DNA from: Pseudoalteromonas ruthenica
Lineage (GTDB): Bacteria > Pseudomonadota > Gammaproteobacteria > Enterobacterales > Alteromonadaceae
Assembly (NCBI RefSeq): GCF_008808095.1
Contig: NZ_CP023396.1
Coordinates: forward strand, 1,860,001-1,924,000
Direction of reading: 5' to 3'
DNA: 64,000 nt
How positions within the stretch are numbered: position 1 is the stretch's first letter; each line of letters starts with the position of its first letter. This document shows positions 1 through 8,742 of the stretch, piece after piece. The notes beneath the pieces were generated by a model. The model saw only the letters and a list, made by a program, of their open reading frames with translations. It was not told the DNA's origin and made no database searches. A program made the translations under genes and the position numbers.

Positions 1-1338
1 GCCAGCACTTGACTCACTGATAGCAAACACCGGGTTTTGCCGTAATTCTCGCGCATCGATGTTATATAGCTGCTCGTCTTCGAAGTACAACACACCGCGA
101 TCCGTGGCGATATACAACCGCTCACCAACAAAATGCAAATCATGCACCGCACTGCGGCGTAATTTAGCCCGAGGCACGCGATTAATAAAATTATTATCTT
201 GATCGAAATAACCTACACCACTGCGATTAGCCACCCATAGCTGACCACTGGGTGATAAAGTAATGGCCATCACCGCTTCGGTCATACTCGAGAGTGCATT
301 ATGGCGCTCAACCCGGCCCGCGTGGGCAAGCCAAAGGCCCTCGCTGAAGCTCGCCAGCCAAATATTGTTTTGTTCATCGCGGTAAATATCGGAAAACCAG
401 ATGCTTTGATCCAGTGCTGCCGGCTCAACCCATTGCCACTCTTTAGAATTGTCGCGATACAGTAATCGCCCATAGGTTGAGATCCACAATGCGCCATCGG
501 AGTCACTCATAAACTTATACACCGCCGCATTACTGGCGTTGGGTAAAGTAAATGGCCGTAGCTCATCATCGATGTCTAAAAAGTAAGCGCCTAACTCAGA
601 CGCCAGGTACAGAGTGCCTTCTAGCCAGGCTAAGTCGTGGATAATAGTTTGTGCTAAACGATCAGGCAGGGTCACCCGCGCAGTTATTTTTAAACGCAAG
701 CGCGATGACGACGACGACATATTGGTTAAGCGCAGTAAGTAGTTTTCACTGACTAACCACACGCCTTGCGGTGCCAGTGCCATTTTACTGACCGAAATTT
801 GGTTGATGGCAGTCAGGCGTCCCTGAATACGGCCGCTGCGTCGACGCTCGCTCTCAGGCAAATGAAAAGCGACCTGATTACGCTCGATATAAAACAGTTC
901 GTTGGCTGCCACCCAAATATTGCCTTTATCATCTTGCAATATATCGCGCACCGGGCCGCCAATACCAAACTCAAAGTAGTTCATTGAGTCAGGGTCAAGC
1001 ACGGAAATGCCGCGCTTGGTGCCTATCCACAATAATCCTTCTTTATCAATCAATAACTTATTAATTGCATTACTATTAAGGAAGTTGCTATTTTGCTGGG
1101 TAAAATTAGTGAAGTGGTCGCCATCAAAGCGACTTAAACCAAATTGAGTGCCTACCCAAATATAGCCTTTGTTATCTTGGGTGACACTTTTGAGGGATTG
1201 CGAAGGCAGACCATTTCGGGTATTCCATTGCTTAACCACATAATCCGTGATTGATGCCGACGCCAAGTGCGAAGCAAAAACTGCCCACACCAATACTAGT
1301 GACTGAAAAAACCGCTGCAATGTCACACCCAGACTCAA
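1..1338 (-). CDS. Periplasmic two-component-regulator-type beta-propeller sensor, 3' part outside window
   Basis: The frame is open from the window edge to about 1338 and has no early ATG. The most likely start is TTG at 1338, nine bases after AGGA and three bases after the pgpA stop; GTG at 1326 or TTG at 1320 are alternatives. The N-terminus has a hydrophobic signal segment (FFQSLVLVWAVFASHLASA). It is followed by the classic propeller opening (W-N-T-R-N-G-L-P-S-Q, then G-Y-I-W-V-G-T-Q-F-G-L-S-R-F-D-G) and further blades such as NNIWLASFSEGLW and GQLWVANRSGVGYF. These Reg_prop repeats form the periplasmic part of sensor histidine kinases or GGDEF proteins. The output domain lies beyond base 1, so the signalling type cannot be told. 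The gene sits directly behind pgpA and may be cotranscribed with it. Confidence 0.8.
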   Translation of the reverse strand, partial: MSLGVTLQRFFQSLVLVWAVFASHLASASITDYVVKQWNTRNGLPSQSLKSVTQDNKGYIWVGTQFGLSRFDGDHFTNFTQQNSNFLNSNAINKLLIDKEGLLWIGTKRGISVLDPDSMNYFEFGIGGPVRDILQDDKGNIWVAANELFYIERNQVAFHLPESERRRSGRIQGRLTAINQISVSKMALAPQGVWLVSENYLLRLTNMSSSSSRLRLKITARVTLPDRLAQTIIHDLAWLEGTLYLASELGAYFLDIDDELRPFTLPNASNAAVYKFMSDSDGALWISTYGRLLYRDNSKEWQWVEPAALDQSIWFSDIYRDEQNNIWLASFSEGLWLAHAGRVERHNALSSMTEAVMAITLSPSGQLWVANRSGVGYFDQDNNFINRVPRAKLRRSAVHDLHFVGERLYIATDRGVLYFEDEQLYNIDARELRQNPVFAISESSAG

Positions 1339-1341
1339 ATC

Positions 1342-1830
1342 TTATATTCCTGGCAAATAACCTACTTTAATTAACGCTTGGAGGCAAATCAGCGAGCATA
1401 TGCCGGCGAGAATATCATCTGCCATAATCCCAAGCCCACCATGCAGACGTTTATCAAGCATACGGATTGGTCCAGGCTTGGCAATATCGAAAAACCGAAA
1501 CAGGGCAAAGCCCACCACTAAGGTCTGCCAATTAATAGCCGCTCCTATCATGGTAATATAAAACCCTGCCACTTCGTCCCAAACAATAGCCGGATGGTCA
1601 TGCACACCCAAGTCATCTGCGGTTTTACCACAGGCCCACACACCCACAGTGCATAGCATGAGTGCCATTGCTGCCTGCACCCACAGTGGCATACCCCAGG
1701 TCATAAAAATAAAAGGAATTGCCGCAAAGGTACCCACGGTACCTGGGGCTTTGGGACTTAAACCTAAGCCAAAACCTAGGCCTAAAAACTGATGACCGCG
1801 ACGTAGATTAAATAAGCTTGTAGTGATCAC
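1342..1830 (-). CDS. pgpA: Phosphatidylglycerophosphatase A
   Basis: This inner-membrane phosphatase removes phosphate from phosphatidylglycerol-phosphate, the last step of phosphatidylglycerol synthesis. The 162 residues are the normal family length. The family motifs SPKAPGTVGT (about residues 25-34) and DEVAGFYITM (about 85-94) are present, with several hydrophobic helices. Its ATG overlaps the thiL stop by four bases, so translation is probably coupled. The order nusB-thiL-pgpA is conserved in many gammaproteobacteria, which supports the call. Confidence 0.95.
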   Translation of the reverse strand: MITTSLFNLRRGHQFLGLGFGLGLSPKAPGTVGTFAAIPFIFMTWGMPLWVQAAMALMLCTVGVWACGKTADDLGVHDHPAIVWDEVAGFYITMIGAAINWQTLVVGFALFRFFDIAKPGPIRMLDKRLHGGLGIMADDILAGICSLICLQALIKVGYLPGI

Positions 1831-2801
1831 GCGTCACCCTGTATAAAATGTTCAAAGCCCACTTGGGCGACATCGAGTTTATCTTCACCGTTAAGTACCT
1901 CGACCTTCCCCTCGCCACCACGAATTTGGCCAATGCACACAGCCTCGATGCCATACTGACTCAAACGATTGTCCAGCATCGCTTTGTGGTTCTCGGGTAC
2001 CGTGTAAAGCAACTCGTAGTCATCACCATAGCCAAGCACATAAGGCCATTTCGCCTCACCTTCAATACTCTGACGAAAAGCTTCTGACGTTGGAATTTTA
2101 TCGGCATGAATGGTGGCACTGACCAAAGACATATCTAAAATATGTTGTAAATCAGCCAAGAGCCCATCAGAGATATCAATGGCAGAGCTGGCGTAGCCAC
2201 GTAAGACCTGTCCCGCAGCCACCCGGGGCGTCGGATACTCCAATTTAGTGGTCAGCTTCTTCAGCCATTCAGGGGCAATATCTAGGTGTTGTTTGCGCGC
2301 TTCGATAGCCAGACCCGCATCACCCAACGGTCCGGTAACATAAATCCAATCGCCGGGTTTAGCACCGCCGCGTGTTAACGCTTTGCCGGTAGGCACTGTG
2401 CCTTTGGCGCATACAGTAACAGTAAGTGGGCCTTGCGTAGTATCACCACCAATGATTTGCACGTTGAAATATTCTGCTATTTCATGCATGCCTGCGGTGA
2501 ACTCTTCTAACCATTCTACTTCGGCTTTCGGTAAGGTAAGCGCCACAGAAACCCACGCAGGCTCGGCGCCCATTGCAGCAAGGTCACTGAGGTTAACAGC
2601 GATAGCTCGGTGACCCAAAGCGCGCGGTGACATATCTTCAAAAAAGTGCACACCAGCCACCATGGTGTCAGTGGTAATGGCTAATTGGCTGTTTTCCGGA
2701 ATACTCACCAAGGCGCAGTCATCACCTATGCCAAGATTCACATCCCGGCGTGTGATCCCTCGGCCTTTAAAGTATCGGTTTATTAATTCAAATTCTTGCA
2801 T
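1827..2801 (-). CDS. thiL: Thiamine-monophosphate kinase
   Basis: ThiL phosphorylates thiamine monophosphate to the cofactor thiamine diphosphate. Metal and ATP motifs are intact: GIGDDCAL (about 25-32), TTDTMVAGVHF (about 43-53), GGDTTQGP (about 118-125) and DISDGLLADL (about 208-217). I place the start at ATG 2801 (M-Q-E-F-E-L-I), which aligns with the known N-terminus of the family. An in-frame TTG two codons upstream is less likely. The start is odd: the U-tract of an intrinsic terminator ends only a few bases before the ATG, and I see no Shine-Dalgarno sequence at normal spacing. The protein is 324 residues. Confidence 0.95.
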   Translation of the reverse strand: MQEFELINRYFKGRGITRRDVNLGIGDDCALVSIPENSQLAITTDTMVAGVHFFEDMSPRALGHRAIAVNLSDLAAMGAEPAWVSVALTLPKAEVEWLEEFTAGMHEIAEYFNVQIIGGDTTQGPLTVTVCAKGTVPTGKALTRGGAKPGDWIYVTGPLGDAGLAIEARKQHLDIAPEWLKKLTTKLEYPTPRVAAGQVLRGYASSAIDISDGLLADLQHILDMSLVSATIHADKIPTSEAFRQSIEGEAKWPYVLGYGDDYELLYTVPENHKAMLDNRLSQYGIEAVCIGQIRGGEGKVEVLNGEDKLDVAQVGFEHFIQGDA

Positions 2802-2804
2802 ACA

Positions 2805-2828
2805 CAAAAAAGCCGGCCTCAGCCGGCT
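2805..2828 (-). terminator. Intrinsic terminator between nusB and thiL
   Basis: On the minus strand a 7-bp perfect stem (AGCCGGC / GCCGGCT) with a 4-base loop is followed directly by a run of T. The run ends about four bases before the thiL ATG. It would stop, or attenuate, transcription leaving nusB. Confidence 0.85.
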
Positions 2829-2845
2829 CTCCTTGTTAAAGGTGC

Positions 2846-3259
2846 TTAGCTATTACGTAGCTGCTTAATGGCTTTATCAAGCACACCATTAACGAATTTA
2901 TGACTGTCATCGGCACCAAACATTTTCGCCAGCTCAATGCCTTCATTGATGGCCACTTTATATGGCACGTCATCTCGGAATTTAAGCTCATACGCACAAA
3001 GTCGTAAAATGGCTTTTTCTACCATATCAATTTCTTCGTACGGACGCGTCAAATGCGGAGCTAAGACTTCGTCTAGTTGTTTTGAGTTAACGGCAACACC
3101 GCGCGCTAGGTCTTTAAAATACTCTACATCGACCTTAGTCACGTCATTCTCGATTAACATGTTTTGTTCGATATCAGCAATAGCGTTACCGCTCATTTGC
3201 CAAGAGTAAACGGCCTGTAAGGCCAATATGCGCGCTTTGCGTCTCGCTGCTGGTTTCAC
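2846..3259 (-). CDS. nusB: Transcription antitermination factor NusB
   Basis: NusB binds boxA RNA with NusE (S10) and promotes rRNA antitermination in the cytoplasm. The 137-residue all-helical protein has the family signatures [16 protein letters not shown] near the N-terminus and [18 protein letters not shown] followed by KFVNGVLDK near the C-terminus. The start is GTG at 3259, with AAGGG six bases upstream; that Shine-Dalgarno overlaps the ribH stop codon region. The gap to ribH is nine bases, so the two are cotranscribed. A strong terminator follows the gene. Confidence 0.96.
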   Translation of the reverse strand: MKPAARRKARILALQAVYSWQMSGNAIADIEQNMLIENDVTKVDVEYFKDLARGVAVNSKQLDEVLAPHLTRPYEEIDMVEKAILRLCAYELKFRDDVPYKVAINEGIELAKMFGADDSHKFVNGVLDKAIKQLRNS

Positions 3260-3268
3260 TGTGAACCC

Positions 3269-3733
3269 TTAAATTTTGTCTAAAACATTAACCATTTCTA
3301 GGGCACCTAATGCAGCTTCGCCGCCTTTGTTACCCATTTTTGTACCGGCACGCTCAATGGCCTGCTCTATGCTTTCAGTCGTTAATACGCCAAAAGCAAC
3401 CGGTACATCATACTCAAGCGATACCTGCGCCAAGCCTTTATTCGACTCACCGGCAACTAAATCAAAGTGCGGAGTGCCGCCACGAATAATCACGCCCAAG
3501 GCGATGATAGCATCGAACTCACCTTTGGCGGCAATGCGCTTGGCAGCAAGAGGTAACTCAACCGCACCCGGCACATACACCACGGTAATATCATCATCGC
3601 TGACGTTACCTGTACGCTTTAGCTCATCGACTGCGCCGTCCAATAAACTGCGACCAATGTAGTCGTTAAAACGCGAAATCACGATGGCAAATTTTTTGCC
3701 CGGTGCAAACTTGTTACCTTCAATAATTTTCAT
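3269..3733 (-). CDS. ribH: 6,7-dimethyl-8-ribityllumazine synthase
   Basis: This enzyme condenses 5-amino-6-ribitylaminouracil with 3,4-dihydroxy-2-butanone 4-phosphate to give lumazine, the penultimate step of riboflavin synthesis; it forms icosahedral or pentameric shells. At 154 residues it has the normal size. Conserved elements are [25 protein letters not shown] and [15 protein letters not shown], the last containing the catalytic histidine. The start ATG at 3733 has AAGG eight bases upstream. It lies between ribBX and nusB in a conserved riboflavin row. Confidence 0.97.
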   Translation of the reverse strand: MKIIEGNKFAPGKKFAIVISRFNDYIGRSLLDGAVDELKRTGNVSDDDITVVYVPGAVELPLAAKRIAAKGEFDAIIALGVIIRGGTPHFDLVAGESNKGLAQVSLEYDVPVAFGVLTTESIEQAIERAGTKMGNKGGEAALGALEMVNVLDKI

Positions 3734-3832
3734 CTGTAAACCTTAATTGATTCTGCCAACACGTGATGCCGGCGAAATGCGGGTATCGCAAAATTGCCGC
3801 GCATCATAGCATAATTGAAAAAAAATAGCTGC

Positions 3833-4939
3833 TTATTCTGGCTGTACGTAGTCAACCACCTCAAGGTGGAAACCTGACAGCGCATGATACTTCTTCGGCA
3901 TGCTCATTAAGCGCATTTTGGTGATGCCTAAATCCGCTAAGATTTGCGAGCCGATGCCCACGGTGCGCGATGTTCCCTGGATTTTACGATGGTTGGCACT
4001 TTCGCCAGCATCTTCCAAAGCAAAGGCCTTAACCATAGCTTCGATATCTTCACTGCGCTCTTGCTTACCAAGGATAACCAACACACCATCATGTTCGGCG
4101 ATATAGGCCATGGCGTTAGACAATGTCCAACTGCGGTCCGCGCCTCGATCGGAAAGTAAAATATCGTTAAAGGTGCTTTGTAAATGCACCCGCACTAAGG
4201 TTGGGTCGCTGATATCACCCTTGATCATCGCATAGTGCAGCTGACCATCGATGGTGTCTTTGTAGGTAACTAGATCAAACTCACCGTACTGTGTTGGTAG
4301 TTTACACTTCGCCACTTGCTCGATGGTGGTTTCGTTAAGATTACGGTACTCGATTAAATCGGCAATAGTGCCCATTTTTATGCCATGCTCTTTAGCAAAG
4401 ACTTCGAGTTGCGGACGACGCGCCATGGTGCCATCAGGGTTCAGGATTTCGACGATAACCGAGGACGGCTCAAGGCCCGCAAGGCGTGCTAAATCGCAGC
4501 CAGCCTCAGTATGCCCTGCACGTGTCAGTACGCCGCCTGGCTGTGCCATAATGGGGAAAATATGCCCCGGCTGGACGATGTCTTCTGGCACTGCTCCTTT
4601 GGCGACGGCGGCTTGTACCGTGCGGGCACGATCTGCGGCCGAAATACCGGTGGTCACCCCTTTTGCCGCTTCAATGGACAAGGTAAAGTTGGTTGAGAAT
4701 TGCGCGCCATTATTACTGACCATTAAAGGCAGTGCTAATTGTTCACAACGCGCCTGGGTAAGCGTCAAGCAAATAAGGCCTCGGCCATAGGTGGCCATGA
4801 AATTAATGGCATCGGCGCTGATGTGTTCGGCGGCGATAATGAGATCGCCTTCGTTTTCACGATCTTCATCATCCATGAGGATAACCATCTTGCCATTTTT
4901 AATGTCGTCGATGATCTCCGCTGCGGTGTTTAAACTCAT
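3833..4939 (-). CDS. ribBA: DHBP synthase fused to a degenerate GTP cyclohydrolase II domain (RibBX type)
   Basis: Residues 1 to about 200 are a complete 3,4-dihydroxy-2-butanone-4-phosphate synthase: [11 protein letters not shown] holds the metal and acid residues, and [13 protein letters not shown] is the second signature. This half makes the four-carbon precursor for lumazine. Residues about 205-365 have the GTP cyclohydrolase II fold. The zinc-binding cysteines and the RVHSECLTGD-like motif are absent, and the equivalent stretch reads [20 protein letters not shown] therefore infer that this half does not hydrolyse GTP. Such hybrids are known as RibBX in proteobacteria, and a separate ribA would be needed elsewhere. 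The gene lies 17 bases behind ribE. No FMN riboswitch is visible. Confidence 0.93.
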   Translation of the reverse strand: MSLNTAAEIIDDIKNGKMVILMDDEDRENEGDLIIAAEHISADAINFMATYGRGLICLTLTQARCEQLALPLMVSNNGAQFSTNFTLSIEAAKGVTTGISAADRARTVQAAVAKGAVPEDIVQPGHIFPIMAQPGGVLTRAGHTEAGCDLARLAGLEPSSVIVEILNPDGTMARRPQLEVFAKEHGIKMGTIADLIEYRNLNETTIEQVAKCKLPTQYGEFDLVTYKDTIDGQLHYAMIKGDISDPTLVRVHLQSTFNDILLSDRGADRSWTLSNAMAYIAEHDGVLVILGKQERSEDIEAMVKAFALEDAGESANHRKIQGTSRTVGIGSQILADLGITKMRLMSMPKKYHALSGFHLEVVDYVQPE

Positions 4940-4956
4940 ATCTTGCCCATTATCGT

Positions 4957-5613
4957 TTATTTTATAAATCCAGCTTGCGCCAGCAAGCTCTCGGAAACTG
5001 AGGATTGAGGCTGCTCAGCCTTAGCGCCATTAATTAGGCGCTCTAAATAGCGAGCTATTTGGTCAACCTCAAGGTTAACCTGGGTGCCCACTTGAAAATC
5101 TGCAATCGTGGTTTGCTCTAAAGTGTGCGGCACAATGGTCAGCTTAAAGCGGCTACCGTGAACCTCGTTGACGGTCAAACTGGCACCATCAATACACACT
5201 GAACCTTTATAGGGAATATACTTCATCAGTTCGGCGTCGGTTTGCAGCCAATACTCAATAGCGCGGGCGTTGCTACGCACATCAACCACTTCGGCAATGC
5301 CGTCTACATGCCCAGAAACCAAATGACCCCCTAACCTTGATAATGGCTGCAGCGCCTTTTCAAGATTAACACGTTGGCCTTGCTGGTAATGCGCAAAGCG
5401 TGTGAGTGATAAGGTTTCGCGCGATACGTCGGCACTGAACCCATCACTGAATTTTTGTGTCACCGTAAGGCAAACGCCATTCGTGGCAATGCTATCACCC
5501 AAGGCCACATCGTCCATGTTGAGACTATCGCTGCTGACGCGCACTTTTAAATCGCCATCAACAAGAGTGAGTGAACTTAAGGTTCCGGTTGCTTCTATAA
5601 TGCCTGTAAACAT
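4957..5613 (-). CDS. ribE: Riboflavin synthase alpha subunit
   Basis: This enzyme dismutates two lumazine molecules to riboflavin. Two tandem lumazine-binding barrels are visible. The first begins [12 protein letters not shown] and contains the [11 protein letters not shown] region. The second begins [12 protein letters not shown] (about residue 97) and contains the matching [11 protein letters not shown]. At 218 residues the length is normal, with a short C-terminal tail. The ATG lies two bases after the ribD stop, so translation is probably coupled. In many proteobacteria this gene is also called ribC. Confidence 0.96.
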   Translation of the reverse strand: MFTGIIEATGTLSSLTLVDGDLKVRVSSDSLNMDDVALGDSIATNGVCLTVTQKFSDGFSADVSRETLSLTRFAHYQQGQRVNLEKALQPLSRLGGHLVSGHVDGIAEVVDVRSNARAIEYWLQTDAELMKYIPYKGSVCIDGASLTVNEVHGSRFKLTIVPHTLEQTTIADFQVGTQVNLEVDQIARYLERLINGAKAEQPQSSVSESLLAQAGFIK

Positions 5614-5615
5614 GG

Positions 5616-6749
5616 CTATTCCACTGCTCTTTTATCTAGGGTAAGGCGCACATCTTCGCCAATGGGGCGCATATCGCTGAATTGCATCTGTTCAATGTCG
5701 TTCATATCGGCAAATGGACCTATGTTCACCAGCCCTTTGGCATCTTGGCCCATAAGTTTAGGGGCCAAATAAACCACATAACGATCAATAAGCTGCTGCT
5801 TCGCAAAGGCCCCCGCTAGGGTCGCGCCTCCTTCAAGCCACAGCGAGTTAATATCATCTGCAGCCAGTTGCGTGAGTAACGCGTCTAAATCTACATGGCC
5901 ATCGTTATCCCCGGCAACATACAACTCGGTTACATTGTTGGGCCATTGCTGCACTTTATCAAGCGCAGCTGCTGTGCGTGAGCGCACGATAATAATCTTA
6001 CCGGGTGTTTGCATTAACGCTAAATCGGGTGTGAGCCGGTAGCGACTGTCGATAACCACCCGCACCGGTTGGCGCACTTGCGCCAGCGGGTAATCGGCAA
6101 GTTGCTGTTCGCTTAGGCGCACATTTAATTGCGCATTGTCGCTTATTACCGTATCGGCACCCGAGACAATGGCGCAATGTTGCGCTCGCAGGCTATGCAC
6201 ATCCGCACGGGCGTCACTGCAGGTAATCCATTTACTTTGGCCATTGGCGAGCGCCGTTTTGCCATCAATGCTGGCTGCTAGTTTGCAGGTGACAAACGGG
6301 CGCTGAGTACGCATACGTTTTAAAAAGCCCGTATTAAGCGCTTCGGCTTGGGCACCGAGCAAACCATACTCAACGTCGATGCCAGCGGCCTCAAGCATCG
6401 CCATGCCCCGGCCACTGACTTGCGGATTAGGGTCTTGCATAGCACACACTACTTTAGCAACTTTGGCGGCTATCAAGGCGCCAGCACAAGGGCCGGTACG
6501 GCCGGTATGGCTGCACGGCTCTAAGGTTACATATGCGGTGGCTCCCTCGGCATTTTCTGCAGCGGCATTTAAGGCATGAATTTCTGCATGCGGCGTCCCC
6601 GCCTGAATGTGAAAGCCTTCGCCAATCACCTTATCATCTTTAACCAACACGCAGCCCACATTCGGATTGGGGGTGGTGGTAAAACGCCCCTGCCAGGCTA
6701 AGGCAATAGCGCGGCGCATAAAGTGCTCATCTTGTGCACTGAAGCTCAT
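5616..6749 (-). CDS. ribD: Bifunctional pyrimidine deaminase / 5-amino-6-(5-phosphoribosylamino)uracil reductase
   Basis: RibD carries out the second and third steps of riboflavin synthesis. The N-terminal zinc deaminase (to about residue 145) has the HAEIHAL motif and the PCSHTGRTGPC zinc ligands. The C-terminal NADPH-dependent reductase (about 147-370) contains VTCKLAASIDGKTAL and LWLEGGATLAGAF. The 377-residue length fits the family. The ATG is one base after the nrdR stop, and the gene runs straight into ribE. The nrdR-ribD-ribE order is conserved in gammaproteobacteria. Confidence 0.97.
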   Translation of the reverse strand: MSFSAQDEHFMRRAIALAWQGRFTTTPNPNVGCVLVKDDKVIGEGFHIQAGTPHAEIHALNAAAENAEGATAYVTLEPCSHTGRTGPCAGALIAAKVAKVVCAMQDPNPQVSGRGMAMLEAAGIDVEYGLLGAQAEALNTGFLKRMRTQRPFVTCKLAASIDGKTALANGQSKWITCSDARADVHSLRAQHCAIVSGADTVISDNAQLNVRLSEQQLADYPLAQVRQPVRVVIDSRYRLTPDLALMQTPGKIIIVRSRTAAALDKVQQWPNNVTELYVAGDNDGHVDLDALLTQLAADDINSLWLEGGATLAGAFAKQQLIDRYVVYLAPKLMGQDAKGLVNIGPFADMNDIEQMQFSDMRPIGEDVRLTLDKRAVE

Positions 6750-6750
6750 A

Positions 6751-7200
6751 TTAATCCCCTAGACGGGCGATTTCTTCGCCAAATTCGCGGATATCTTCAA
6801 ACGAGCGGTACACCGATGCAAAGCGCACATAGGCCACTTTATCCAGTCCTTTCAGCGCTTCCATAATACACTCGCCAATAAGCAAAGAGCTGACCTCTCG
6901 CTCACCGGTAGCTCGAATTTGCGACTTGATTTGATGCACCACCTCATCAACCTGCTCGGTTTTCACCGGCCGCCTTTCTAAGGCACGATGTAAGCCGTTA
7001 AGGAGCTTATCTTCGTTGAATGGTTCGCGTGAGCCATCCCGTTTAATCACGCGCGGCATCACCAACTCGGCGCCTTCAAAAGTAGTGAAACGTTCATGGC
7101 AATCAATGCATTCGCGACGGCGTCGAACCTGATGGCCGCCGCCCACTAATCGGGAGTCGATAACCTTGGTATCTTTGGCGCTGCAAAAAGGACAATGCAT
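6751..7200 (-). CDS. nrdR: Transcriptional repressor of ribonucleotide reductases NrdR
   Basis: NrdR represses ribonucleotide reductase operons when nucleotides are plentiful. A zinc ribbon occupies the N-terminus (MHCPFC, then RRRRECIDC), followed by an ATP-cone from about residue 49 ([16 protein letters not shown]). I chose ATG 7200 because it gives 149 residues, the standard length, and starts with M-H-C-P-F-C. AGGAA lies 11 bases upstream. A longer frame to 7263 would run into a terminator hairpin and is rejected. The gene heads the nrdR-rib-nusB-thiL row. Confidence 0.97.
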   Translation of the reverse strand: MHCPFCSAKDTKVIDSRLVGGGHQVRRRRECIDCHERFTTFEGAELVMPRVIKRDGSREPFNEDKLLNGLHRALERRPVKTEQVDEVVHQIKSQIRATGEREVSSLLIGECIMEALKGLDKVAYVRFASVYRSFEDIREFGEEIARLGD

Positions 7201-7221
7201 AGTGACTGGGGTTCCTGTAGA

Positions 7222-7252
7222 AAACAAAAAGGCCGCTATTTTTGCGGCCTTT
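7222..7252 (-). terminator. Intrinsic terminator after glyA
   Basis: On the minus strand, AAAGGCCGC and GCGGCCTTT form a 9-bp stem around a 7-base A-rich loop, followed by TTGTTTT. It separates glyA from the nrdR start 21 bases further on, so nrdR probably relies on readthrough or its own promoter. Confidence 0.9.
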
Positions 7253-7292
7253 ATCATACACAAATGTTTGCCTAATGGCTATTTAGTGCAGC

Positions 7293-8549
7293 TTAGGCAT
7301 ACACTGGAAACTTAGCACAGATTGCTTTCACTTGCTCTTTCACTTTTGCCTGAACATCAGTGCTTTCGATGTTATCAAGTACATCGCAGATCCAGCCAGC
7401 AAGTTCTTTCGCTTCTGCTTCTTTGAAGCCACGGCGAGTAATCGCTGGTGAACCAAGACGTAAACCAGAAGTGACAAACGGTGAACGTGGGTCATTCGGT
7501 ACTGAGTTCTTATTCACCGTGATATTGGCGTTACCGAGTGCTGCATCAGCATCTTTACCGGTAATGTCTTTATCGATTAAATCAAGCAGGAATAGGTGGT
7601 TGTCTGTTTTTCCTGATACCACTTTATAACCGCGCTCTTGTAACACTGATACCATTGCTTGTGCGTTAGCCACAACCTGTTGCTGGTATGCTTTAAATTC
7701 TGGCTGTAGCGCTTCTTTGAAAGCCACCGCTTTGGCTGCAATAACGTGACACAGTGGGCCACCTTGACCGCCTGGGAAAACCGCGCTGTTAAGCTTCTTA
7801 TAGATATCTTCATCACCACAATTAGAGATGATCAAACCGCCGCGTGGACCCGCTAGCGTTTTGTGCGTGGTGGTGGTGATCACATGTGCGTAAGGCACTG
7901 GGCTTGGGTACACACCGGCAGCGATAAGGCCGGCTACGTGTGCCATATCTACAAATAAGTAAGCACCGACTTTATCGGCAATCTCGCGGAAACGCTGCCA
8001 ATCAACGATACCAGAATAAGCTGAGAAACCACCAATGATCATCTTTGGCTTGTGCTCAAGGGCAAGGGCTTCAACTTGATCGTAATCGATCTCGCCGGTT
8101 TGCTCATTCAAACCATATTGAATGGCATTGTAGGTTTTGCCTGAGAAGTTTACATGTGCACCATGAGTTAAGTGACCGCCATGAGCTAAGCTCATGCCTA
8201 GTACAGTGTCGTGTGGCTGAAGTAGCGCTTGAAACACTGCGGCGTTAGCTTGCGAGCCGGCATGCGGTTGCACGTTTGCATACTCAGTGCCAAACAGCTC
8301 GTTAGCACGGTCAATCGCCAATTGCTCAACAACGTCGACGTGCTCACAACCACCGTAGTAGCGTTTGCCCGGATAGCCTTCGGCATATTTATTGGTAAGC
8401 TGTGAGCCCTGCGCTTCAAGTACGCGTGGACTACAGTAGTTTTCCGAGGCAATAAGCTCAATATGCTCTTCTTGACGAGAAACCTCATCGCCCATCGCTT
8501 TGGCAAGTTCTGGATCAAAGTCTGCAATGTTCATGCTACGTTCTAACAT
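7293..8549 (-). CDS. glyA: Serine hydroxymethyltransferase
   Basis: This PLP enzyme interconverts serine and glycine and charges tetrahydrofolate with a one-carbon unit. The PLP-lysine motif [14 protein letters not shown] is intact. So are [19 protein letters not shown] near the N-terminus and the substrate-binding [15 protein letters not shown] near the C-terminus. The start is ATG 8549 ([11 protein letters not shown]) with AGGAG at ideal spacing, giving 418 residues. A longer frame from 8567 is not supported. A strong terminator follows. An inverted repeat GCAAA-N7-TTTGC lies at 8602-8618 in the leader; its role is unknown. Confidence 0.98.
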   Translation of the reverse strand: MLERSMNIADFDPELAKAMGDEVSRQEEHIELIASENYCSPRVLEAQGSQLTNKYAEGYPGKRYYGGCEHVDVVEQLAIDRANELFGTEYANVQPHAGSQANAAVFQALLQPHDTVLGMSLAHGGHLTHGAHVNFSGKTYNAIQYGLNEQTGEIDYDQVEALALEHKPKMIIGGFSAYSGIVDWQRFREIADKVGAYLFVDMAHVAGLIAAGVYPSPVPYAHVITTTTHKTLAGPRGGLIISNCGDEDIYKKLNSAVFPGGQGGPLCHVIAAKAVAFKEALQPEFKAYQQQVVANAQAMVSVLQERGYKVVSGKTDNHLFLLDLIDKDITGKDADAALGNANITVNKNSVPNDPRSPFVTSGLRLGSPAITRRGFKEAEAKELAGWICDVLDNIESTDVQAKVKEQVKAICAKFPVYA

Positions 8550-8742
8550 GCTGTCTCCTAGGTGCAACGTAATTGTCGATTTGAAAGGTGTTATTGTACG
8601 CGCAAACCGCGCATTTGCCTATCAAGGATGTGTGAGCTTATTTAAACAAGGATTGAATTTTTTTCACAGCCCTAAAAGAATGATATTTTTAAATCCAAAA
8701 CATAATAAAAATAAATAAAAGATCACTATTTTATTTTTATTT

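Noticed and set aside
4323..4790. 155-codon antisense frame in ribBA
   Set aside because: The opposite strand encodes a conserved catalytic domain. The frame is a shadow of it.
4940..4956. FMN riboswitch before ribBA
   Set aside because: The gap to ribE is 17 bases, far too short for this element, and no such motif is seen in the other rib gaps.
8602..8618. GCAAA-N7-TTTGC repeat upstream of glyA as a PurR box
   Set aside because: PurR sites have the half-sites two bases apart. The spacing here is seven, so the match fails.
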